This document shows, piece by piece, positions 7,642 through 13,301 of a DNA stretch of 13,937 nt. Made by a program: the position numbers and the translations under genes. This DNA is from Euryarchaeota archaeon UBA40 (lineage in GTDB: Archaea; Thermoplasmatota; Poseidoniia; Poseidoniales; Thalassarchaeaceae), in the NCBI GenBank assembly GCA_002506875.1, contig DAYJ01000026.1:4661-18597 (forward strand), read 5' to 3'. How positions within the stretch are numbered: the stretch's first letter is position 1; each line of letters opens with the position of its first letter. A model generated the notes under the pieces. It was not told the origin of the DNA and did no database searches. It saw only the letters and a program-made list of their open reading frames with translations.

Positions 7642-8055
7642 TCAATCCTCGCCGCATCTGCGTAGAGATTCAGCAATATTCTCAGGAATCGGTTGAGGCT
7701 GAAAATTATCGAGATCTACGCAAACGGTCGTAACCTCTGCCGTCCAAACAACATTCGACTTCTGATCAGTAAAACGATATTCCCAGATAATCGAGGATGT
7801 GCCTACTTCCTTAACCCAGAGGCGACAATGTGCAGTATCTCCGTAACGTAACGGCGCATGATGTGTAGAATTGGTGGCAACCGCTGGAAATCCTAGACGG
7901 TGCTCAGAAATTATTGTTGGATAATCAATACCACAAATCGACTCCCATGACTCCTCGAAGAATCGATGTGCAAGATCCCAATACTGGGGATAATATACCA
8001 CATTGGCTGGATCTATCATCGGCCAATCTACACGCCGAGAAAGTTCGATTGCCAT
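7642..8055 (-). CDS. Hotdog-fold acyl-CoA thioesterase (4HBT/YbgC-like)
   Basis: At 137 residues this has the usual length of a single hotdog domain. The N-terminal signature reads VDWPMIDPANVVYYPQYWDLA (residues 9-29), matching the 4-hydroxybenzoyl-CoA thioesterase/YbgC pattern in which the Asp of D-P-A/x-x-V-V-Y (here Asp15) is the catalytic residue. This is followed by the long helix with RFFEESWE and beta-strands with the typical HAPLRYGD and IWEYRF segments. It should hydrolyse acyl-CoA thioesters in the cytosol, but the substrate cannot be predicted. The ATG at 8055 is preceded by AAGGTG six bases away. The gene begins 70 bases after the tRNA-Arg(CCG) gene on the same strand and is followed closely by the four-helix membrane protein. 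Confidence 0.85.
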   Translation of the reverse strand: MAIELSRRVDWPMIDPANVVYYPQYWDLAHRFFEESWESICGIDYPTIISEHRLGFPAVATNSTHHAPLRYGDTAHCRLWVKEVGTSSIIWEYRFTDQKSNVVWTAEVTTVCVDLDNFQPQPIPENIAESLRRCGED

Positions 8056-8061
8056 GATTCA

Positions 8062-8067
8062 CACCTT
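8062..8067 (-). promoter_or_regulatory. Ribosome binding site of the thioesterase gene
   Basis: AAGGTG on the minus strand ends six bases before the ATG at 8055, a good Shine-Dalgarno match at normal spacing. It supports that start codon. Confidence 0.5.
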
Positions 8068-8125
8068 AGCCCATGGCTTCCAATCTATTTCGCTGATGTG
8101 GGGCTTCTCCATTGAATCAATCGGA

Positions 8126-8199
8126 TGGACCCACCGCGATTCGAACACGGGTTTCCAGCTCCGGAGGCTAGAGTGATATCCAGGCTACACTATGAGTCC
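8126..8199 (-). tRNA. tRNA-Arg (anticodon CCG)
   Basis: The minus strand folds into a full 74-base cloverleaf. The acceptor stem is GGACTCA/TGGGTCC with one G-U pair and discriminator A at 8126. The D-arm contains AGCCTGG. The anticodon stem CTAGC/GCTGG closes the loop CTCCGGA, giving anticodon CCG, which reads the Arg codon CGG. The T-arm is CCGTG-TTCGAAT-CGCGG. There is no intron, and CCA is not encoded (the next bases are TCC). It matches the neighbouring tRNA-Arg(GCG) at 65 of 74 positions by my alignment, with changes concentrated in the anticodon arm. Confidence 0.93.
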
Positions 8200-8290
8200 A
8201 ATGACACAACCAGAGTCCACACTAATTTCAACCACTCGGGTACAATCAGTTTTCTTACGCTCCGCTAATGCTAAGCAGGGTGGCGAATGG

Positions 8291-8364
8291 CGGACCCACC
8301 GCGATTCGAACACGGGTTACAAGCTCCGCAAGCTCATGTGATATCCAGGCTACACTATGGGTCC
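8291..8364 (-). tRNA. tRNA-Arg (anticodon GCG)
   Basis: The minus strand folds into a 74-base cloverleaf with a perfect acceptor stem GGACCCA/TGGGTCC and discriminator G at 8291. The anticodon stem is TGAGC/GCTTG with loop TTGCGGA, giving anticodon GCG, which reads the Arg codon CGC. D- and T-arms are identical to those of the tRNA-Arg(CCG) gene 91 bases downstream. The three bases after the discriminator (8288-8290) read CCA on the minus strand, so the CCA end may be encoded here, unlike in its neighbour. There is no intron. Upstream, GGTTAAAC lies roughly 27-33 bases before the 5' end and could be a TATA element. Confidence 0.93.
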
Positions 8365-8409
8365 AGCGGCTCGGCGAGATGTGCCATCGGTTTAACCCCG
8401 ACGGTTGAA

Positions 8410-8649
8410 TCAATATGCGACAGAATAGAGTCTCTTTCCTGTTGAACTATCGAGTCTCCAGTTCACACCGTCCACAAATCTTGGGATGAAGAAGCCCACC
8501 TTACGCGGAGTGAGGCCGTGATTTCGCATTCGCAAATCAATGCTCAAGTGAGCTACAATCTGACTGGCAGTACATTCGGGATTATTCGAAACATATCTTC
8601 GGATCTCACGCTTCAATCGTTCTTCCCGTGCTGCACGTTGCTTGCCCAT
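8410..8649 (-). CDS. Small winged-helix-like protein
   Basis: This 79-residue basic protein starts with a Lys/Arg-rich helix (MGKQRAAREERLKREIRRY). A helix-turn-helix pattern follows (NPECTASQIVAHL at about 21-33, then GLTPRKVGFFIPRF at about 44-57), and then a beta-wing that ends in RLYSVAY. The size, charge and pattern suggest a small DNA- or RNA-binding winged-helix protein, but I do not recognise a named family. The ATG at 8649 is preferred over a TTG at 8706, which would add 19 residues not resembling the rest. It lies between the unknown gene at 8713-9081 and the two tRNA genes, all on the same strand. No convincing ribosome binding site is visible. Confidence 0.6.
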   Translation of the reverse strand: MGKQRAAREERLKREIRRYVSNNPECTASQIVAHLSIDLRMRNHGLTPRKVGFFIPRFVDGVNWRLDSSTGKRLYSVAY

Positions 8650-8712
8650 GGTTCTATGTTGGCTGGTAAGCACTTGAAGGCAATCTGGGGAGACCCGGGG
8701 GCCCAAGGTTGC

Positions 8713-9081
8713 TCAGCGAGATTTTGGAGGGAACTCTAGAGGAAGAAGGGTCTTCCATCGAGATTCTGCGAGTTTCTTCGCGTTAGGCCCTGAACGGGGA
8801 AGGGGGGTTTTGTGAGTCAATGTACCATGCATGCCATGCACACCGAACTTCACTCGTAATTCTATGAGGCGATCACGTTCCGCAGCAACCAACATCTCCT
8901 CTTCAAGGTCAAAAGTGGATGAGACCTCGTCTTGGCCTGCATTCTGGATGTGTAACGTGCCTTCCGACATATGCGCACGTGGAGAGAAGTCGTGGTCTTC
9001 AGGGTCATCCATCCAGACATTGACATCGACGACTACGCGTTCACGAAGAGTCGCCTTGGTAATCTCAATGGAGGTCGCCAT
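8713..9081 (-). CDS. Hypothetical protein, unknown small beta-rich protein
   Basis: The frame encodes 122 residues from the ATG at 9081; a GTG four codons earlier (9093) is an alternative start. The first half alternates charged and hydrophobic residues in a beta-like way (RERVVVDVNVWMDD near residues 14-27, then SEGTLHIQNAG). A short Glu-rich helix follows (DLEEEMLVAAERDRLIELRV), then a His/Gly segment (KFGVHGMHGTLTHKTPLP), and the end is basic and Pro-rich. There is no signal peptide, membrane helix or known motif. Its coding nature is supported by the absence of a better frame across the stretch and by a gene-like composition. Its stop lies 63 bases before the start of the winged-helix gene, so the two may be expressed together. 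Confidence 0.55.
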   Translation of the reverse strand: MATSIEITKATLRERVVVDVNVWMDDPEDHDFSPRAHMSEGTLHIQNAGQDEVSSTFDLEEEMLVAAERDRLIELRVKFGVHGMHGTLTHKTPLPRSGPNAKKLAESRWKTLLPLEFPPKSR

Positions 9082-9137
9082 CGACCCTTCCACCCAGTCC
9101 GGGTTCTAAGGGCTTCCTTTCAAGTCACACTTTGGAA

Positions 9138-10313
9138 TCAAAGCAATCCAACTTCTAGAATAATAGGAATGAGAACCACGAACTCCACTTCTAAGGTCCA
9201 ATTATTTCCTTCATCTGGGTCCACACCATCAATTGGGAAATCTGGATCGGATTCATCTGCAGTAATCGTCCAAATCCAATCTCCTTGACCAAATCGTGCG
9301 CCTGGCTCAGAGATTAATGTCGACAACAACGCCTCTTCTGAATCTGCAGTGTAGGTCTGTGCCTCTGTAGAATATGGGTTGAGATTTGTACGTTCAATCG
9401 ATCCAGTCGATGCTTCAGTGATATTGTGCTGTACGGTCTTCGCTTTGGCTGCCCAACTAGATTCTGGAATCTGTAATAACATCGAGAAGTTGTCCTCTGG
9501 GGGCAATCCTGCAGGGACGAAATCTCGGTCTAATTCCAATGTACCATTGAACTCCAGAATACGACCCCCATCTCCAGGAATATGGTTAATCACGTAGCTT
9601 TCTCCCTGCTTCAGATATCCGTCCCAACTTACCTTCATGGTCTGATGTCTCCAAGTGACATTGAACGTTCTCTCAAGAATTCGCAAATCCCAGATCATCG
9701 TAGTTGCTGCGCCCCTATCATCAGTTACTGTCAGTGAACCAGTACGATTCTGGGCCCTATCTACAATGAATGTGGCACTATTATTTGTATCATCGATATC
9801 ATTCTGGAAGTTTCCATCAGCATCAGAATCCATAGACCAGTCGAGATCCCACGCATATTGAAGGACGCCCCCTTCTGGATCAGAAGAAGTAGAGCCATCC
9901 ATCGTCACGATAGTGCCAGTCTTGACAACGGTTGGACCGGATACAGCAGCAACAGGATATTCGTTGACGTAGATTGTTACCGTGATCGAATCCTCACCTC
10001 CGATATCATTGACCACTGTCAAAATAATGTCAAAGCGGCCAGATTCATCGAATACATGACTCACGTATCCTTGAGTTGTGTTCCTCTGTGATGTACCGAA
10101 ATCCCATCGATAATCTACTATTAGGGTTGGATCGGGAGAAGTGGATGCGCGTGCATCGAAGTTCACAGCTTCACCGACATCAATCATGTCAACATCAACA
10201 GAGAGGCGAGCTGTTGGTGTTACCGTAGTAAACGCACTAGTGCATCCAGCCAAGGGGAGCATTAGCATCAGAACTGTGAGAAGTAGGCCTTGACCAACCC
10301 GTCGCCCCTCCAT
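9138..10313 (-). CDS. Lipoprotein with two PKD domains
   Basis: From the ATG at 10313 the protein has 391 residues. A short positive start and a hydrophobic core lead to the lipobox LPLAGC with Cys24, so the mature protein should be lipid-anchored on the outer face of the membrane. A PKD domain spans about 33-116 (with DYRWDFG and SHVFDESGRFDIILTVVND) and a second spans about 118-213 (with SSDPEGG and YAWDLDW). The second carries an Asp-rich insert with D152-x-D154-x-D156-G, a likely calcium loop. The remaining part (215-391) is beta-rich and unassigned. PKD domains serve in binding or as spacers on surface proteins; no enzyme domain is visible. An ATG at 10364 would add 17 polar residues before the signal peptide, so the inner start is preferred. 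The gene diverges from the exonuclease gene. Confidence 0.85.
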   Translation of the reverse strand: MEGRRVGQGLLLTVLMLMLPLAGCTSAFTTVTPTARLSVDVDMIDVGEAVNFDARASTSPDPTLIVDYRWDFGTSQRNTTQGYVSHVFDESGRFDIILTVVNDIGGEDSITVTIYVNEYPVAAVSGPTVVKTGTIVTMDGSTSSDPEGGVLQYAWDLDWSMDSDADGNFQNDIDDTNNSATFIVDRAQNRTGSLTVTDDRGAATTMIWDLRILERTFNVTWRHQTMKVSWDGYLKQGESYVINHIPGDGGRILEFNGTLELDRDFVPAGLPPEDNFSMLLQIPESSWAAKAKTVQHNITEASTGSIERTNLNPYSTEAQTYTADSEEALLSTLISEPGARFGQGDWIWTITADESDPDFPIDGVDPDEGNNWTLEVEFVVLIPIILEVGLL

Positions 10314-10314
10314 A

Positions 10315-10328
10315 GCCCGAATCCGGGC
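10315..10328. repeat. Small perfect inverted repeat beside the PKD lipoprotein start
   Basis: GCCCG-AATC-CGGGC can form a five-pair stem with a four-base loop directly before the preferred ATG at 10313. If the transcript begins upstream of it, this would be a 5'-leader hairpin. If the upstream ATG at 10364 is used, it is simply coding sequence. No function is claimed. Confidence 0.3.
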
Positions 10329-10402
10329 CTCACCCTGTTTATGTCTGACGCCATGATTCGTCATTTTCTCTACATTCTAGTTCAACTTCGAAACGACGAG
10401 GT

Positions 10403-11242
10403 ATGAAAAACGGTCGCGTTGGAAGACGATACATGGTGGACGATCCATTCGCGGGCCAACGCGTCGTCGCGTTCGATTTGGAAACCACTGGACTCGATGT
10501 CCGTAAAGACAGGATCGTTCAGTACGCACTCATCGGAAGCGATGATGATGGTTCAACAATTACTGTGGAGTCTCTTGTAAATCCTCAGCGAAGTATTCCT
10601 AGTGGATCAAGTGCAGTTCATGGCATCACAGATTCTGATGTTCGTTCAGCAAGCACATTCGCAGAACATGTTGATCAGTTGAGTGAAATTCTCGATGGAG
10701 CCATCGTAATTGGACATAATATCGAGCGCTACGATTGGCGACTGCTTACTGCAGAATATACTCGAGTTGGTCGCTTACCCCCTGAACCTGCAACAATGAT
10801 TGACACACTACGTCTCGCCAAACGATTGAAAATTCCAGGAAGACATGATCTCGGAACTCTATGTAGAGCTGCTGATATCACTCTGAATAATGCTCACAAT
10901 GCAGCCGCTGATGCTGGAGCGACGCTGATGCTTCTGTGGCGGTGGATGTCAAGACATCCCCGTGAATTTCGTAGATCTCCTGAGGAGTTACAGGCATGGA
11001 TCTCTGCTGGAAACACAAATCAGAATGCACTTGGGCCATCCTTAGATGACCTCGAATCTATGCCTGGTTCAGGTGGACGTCTTAGGATAGATGGAGATAG
11101 CGTGGTACTCGCATTCGGTAAGCACAAAGCAAGAGATATACTCGTTGTTGCAAACGAAGAACCCGGATATATCCGCTGGCTATGCTCTCCATCTGGACCG
11201 TTGAATCAGGAAGCCATAGACGCAGTGAAGGAGCTGCTCTGA
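10403..11242 (+). CDS. DnaQ-like DEDDh 3'-5' exonuclease with an ExoX C-terminal (FGKHK) domain
   Basis: This 279-residue protein has all DEDDh signatures. Exo I is VVAFDLETTGLD with Asp25 and Glu27, Exo II is IGHNIERYDWRLL with Asp111, and Exo III is HNAAADA with His165 and Asp170. The nuclease domain spans about 20-185. A linker leads to a C-terminal domain (about 233-279) with the LAFGKHK (237-243) and YIRWL (257-261) signatures of the ExoX C-terminal/DUF3820 family. The family removes nucleotides from DNA 3' ends with two metal ions and acts in proofreading or repair; the stand-alone arrangement here favours repair or turnover. An ATG at 10433 is a plausible alternative start, since the domain begins only about ten residues after it. 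The gene converges on the Fe-S nuclease gene, with five bases between the stops. The architecture is more usual in bacteria. Confidence 0.9.
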   Translation: MKNGRVGRRYMVDDPFAGQRVVAFDLETTGLDVRKDRIVQYALIGSDDDGSTITVESLVNPQRSIPSGSSAVHGITDSDVRSASTFAEHVDQLSEILDGAIVIGHNIERYDWRLLTAEYTRVGRLPPEPATMIDTLRLAKRLKIPGRHDLGTLCRAADITLNNAHNAAADAGATLMLLWRWMSRHPREFRRSPEELQAWISAGNTNQNALGPSLDDLESMPGSGGRLRIDGDSVVLAFGKHKARDILVVANEEPGYIRWLCSPSGPLNQEAIDAVKELL

Positions 11243-11247
11243 ATATT

Positions 11248-12426
11248 TCATTCTTCTTCGGATTTAGTACGAGGCGCCTTACGAATTGACTCAAGAAGTG
11301 GAGCCCATGGAAGAACCTCGCTCCAATCACCCATAGCCCATGGTTTTGCATTAGTTCGGATAGAGCCAAGAAAGACCGCTCCACGATGGTCCGAATTCAT
11401 GACATCTCGCATCTGATCGAGTGCCTGTCCTTTGCAGATTACCCCAATTGTGCGACCTGACGGGATTATCCCTCCAACCTCATCCTTAGGACTCACGAGT
11501 TCTACCATGCAAGCACCACTTGCTTCATCGAATTGGAGAATAAGAGCAACCTCATCACGGAAAATTCCTGACGGTGAAGGCAGGTTACCCTCAGCTCGTG
11601 CATGGAACCAGGCTGGGCACCATGCTTTCCATTCACAAAACCGACACGAGTCATCATCTGGGGTTGCTTCCAATGGTTCCTTCGTGATTGCCATCCCTTC
11701 CCATGCACGGAATGCATCATCAAGCACTGAAGGGCCCTCAGCCTCGTACACCTTTGGCCCAGCGGAATACCAACCCTGAGCACGCACAGTGGGTGCATTC
11801 GGATTATTTTCCAACAGCATATCTCGATAAAATCGGAGTTGGCGACTTACTGTCTCATAGAGGCCCCCGGGAGGTGGTCGCCCCGTCTTCAGATCTGCAA
11901 CAATCCATCCGACTGGGTTACGGTCCTCATCGAGATCCTTTACGAGAAGGTCAAGTCGCCCCATCAGACGGCCACATGGTGAGCGAAGTGTTCCCTCCGC
12001 TGCCAGAACAGTATCCTGTACTTCACGCCACTGAGCAATGGATACCTCAGACATCTTCGCCGTACCAATCTTCGCGTTAGCGATGAGCATATTGAGAGAG
12101 CCAATTAGAAGATCATGAGCACGAACAATTTCTCCATCCTTGAAAGCTGGATGTCGAGGCGTTCTAAGGAAAATTTCCTTCTCCTTTTGCCAATGAAGAT
12201 CGAGAATTCGCTTCGCAGTTGGTGGTAGCCAACCAACCTCATCTGCATCCTGCCCAGAAAGATCGAGGTTACAGAAATCCTCCACACTATCGTGCACTGC
12301 AGTTCCAATCGTCGCTGCCATCCCTGCCTTCCGCGGAAGACGTTGCCTTGACAACCAGTACTTACGGGGACAAGATGCGTAGTTATTCCACGAGGAGGGT
12401 GACAACTGATGTGCTGGAGTGGCCAT
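11248..12426 (-). CDS. RecB/AddB-type PD-(D/E)XK nuclease with a 4Fe-4S cluster motif
   Basis: From the ATG at 12426 the protein has 392 residues. The RecB-family nuclease motifs are in order: GTAVHDSVEDF with His45, GRLDLLVKD with Asp159, VADLKTG with Asp178 and Lys180, and QLRFYRDML with Gln196 and Tyr200. Four cysteines have the iron-sulfur spacing of AddB and Cas4-like nucleases: Cys19 in YASCPRKYW, then Cys261-x2-Cys264-x5-Cys270. These nucleases act on DNA ends or single strands; the cluster staples the N- and C-terminal parts. About 110 residues follow the last cysteine and form an extra beta-rich C-terminal region not present in the minimal fold. There is no helicase part and no CRISPR array nearby, so it is a stand-alone enzyme. 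A GTG at 12432 is an alternative start. It converges on the exonuclease gene and diverges from the second PAC2 gene. Confidence 0.88.
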   Translation of the reverse strand: MATPAHQLSPSSWNNYASCPRKYWLSRQRLPRKAGMAATIGTAVHDSVEDFCNLDLSGQDADEVGWLPPTAKRILDLHWQKEKEIFLRTPRHPAFKDGEIVRAHDLLIGSLNMLIANAKIGTAKMSEVSIAQWREVQDTVLAAEGTLRSPCGRLMGRLDLLVKDLDEDRNPVGWIVADLKTGRPPPGGLYETVSRQLRFYRDMLLENNPNAPTVRAQGWYSAGPKVYEAEGPSVLDDAFRAWEGMAITKEPLEATPDDDSCRFCEWKAWCPAWFHARAEGNLPSPSGIFRDEVALILQFDEASGACMVELVSPKDEVGGIIPSGRTIGVICKGQALDQMRDVMNSDHRGAVFLGSIRTNAKPWAMGDWSEVLPWAPLLESIRKAPRTKSEEE

Positions 12427-12461
12427 AGTCACATCCTCGATTACGCATGGTTAGGCCCAAT

Positions 12462-12469
12462 GATTAACA
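12462..12469 (+). promoter_or_regulatory. TATA-like element for PAC2 paralogue B
   Basis: GATTAACA spans about -30 to -23 relative to the ATG at 12492, the position expected of a TATA box for a leaderless archaeal message. This favours the ATG at 12492 over the GTG at 12486. The same AT-rich core might also serve the divergent nuclease gene, whose ATG is 36 bases away. Confidence 0.35.
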
Positions 12470-12491
12470 CCATCGGCCCCAATCAGTGGAT

Positions 12492-13301
12492 ATGGCGAGC
12501 GAGCCGATTCTAAAGATCTCGAGTGATGTGGATGCCGAAGGTGCGTTGGTAGTTACCTGCTTTCCGTCAGTAGGTTATGTGACATCTATTGTTGCACATT
12601 ATCTCATTGATCAACTTGAACTGAGGTTTTGCGGAGGTGTCCGTGCACCAGGACTTCCTGCCGTCTGTCTAGTGAAAGATGGTCAGCCTATGCCTCCCCT
12701 CCGATTCTACGCGGGCGAACCAGTTTGCACAGTCGATGGCTGCGACAAGTTGATTCTGATTGTCTCTGAAATCCCAGTTCGCAACGATATGGTCCTCCCT
12801 CTAACCGAGACTTTGTTGGATTGGTCCAAGGAGGCAAAGATTGCTGGAGGAGTACTAATCGATTCCTTCTCCCACACCGATGAACACGCTCACGAAATTA
12901 TTGACGATGATGAGACAGAGGAAACCATTCTGGGCATAGGTGCAACCGCAGCTACGCGCGAACGATTAGAGAAAATGGATGTTCAATTATTGAGTCAAGG
13001 CGTTGTCGCTGGGATGACCGGAGTTCTACTCGGTGAATGCCGACGAAGAGGTCTCGATACTTTCGCGATTCTCGCCGAAGCAAACGGGCCACCTGGCGCG
13101 GGACTACCTGATGCAAGAGCAGCTTCCCGTATCATCGAAAAACTCGACATGTTGCTCCCCAATCTTTCCCTCCCTACTGAGCCTCTCATCGAAGAAGCAG
13201 AACGAATTGAAGAACAGATTCGGGAAATGCTCCAGGTTCACCTCGGTAAGGTGGCTGAAGACGAAGAGAATGCGGGTCCTTCTTCGATGATTTACGGTTA
13301 A
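12492..13301 (+). CDS. PAC2-family protein with a C-terminal HbYX-type tail, paralogue B
   Basis: This 269-residue protein shares the PAC2 pattern with paralogue A: GIGAT at 148-152, GVVAGMTGVLL at 170-180, LPDARAA at 205-211, and a C-terminal helix with RIEEQIREMLQVH at 228-240. After the helix comes a short acidic linker and the final residues Ser-Met-Ile-Tyr-Gly. The last three (Ile267-Tyr268-Gly269) fit the HbYX rule (hydrophobic, Tyr, any) by which proteasome activators and the archaeal PbaB-type PAC2 protein dock into pockets of the 20S alpha ring. A role as proteasome activator or assembly factor is therefore likely but inferred. An acidic insert, EIIDDDETEET at about 135-145, is absent from paralogue A. 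The ATG at 12492 suits a leaderless message; a GTG at 12486 is the alternative. The stop codon directly abuts the stop of the ligase gene. Confidence 0.88.
   Translation: MASEPILKISSDVDAEGALVVTCFPSVGYVTSIVAHYLIDQLELRFCGGVRAPGLPAVCLVKDGQPMPPLRFYAGEPVCTVDGCDKLILIVSEIPVRNDMVLPLTETLLDWSKEAKIAGGVLIDSFSHTDEHAHEIIDDDETEETILGIGATAATRERLEKMDVQLLSQGVVAGMTGVLLGECRRRGLDTFAILAEANGPPGAGLPDARAASRIIEKLDMLLPNLSLPTEPLIEEAERIEEQIREMLQVHLGKVAEDEENAGPSSMIYG

Noticed and set aside
8126..8364. Repeated blocks read as direct repeats or attachment sites
   Set aside because: The repeats are exactly the D-arm and T-arm parts of two complete tRNA genes. No integrase gene or truncated tRNA copy is present.
8126..8364. 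Archaeal tRNA introns
   Set aside because: Both cloverleaves close with a normal seven-base anticodon loop, leaving no room for an intron.
11248..12426. Cas4 of a CRISPR-Cas system
   Set aside because: The Fe-S PD-(D/E)XK layout is shared with Cas4, but the protein is about twice as long as a usual Cas4, and no other cas gene or repeat array lies in the window.
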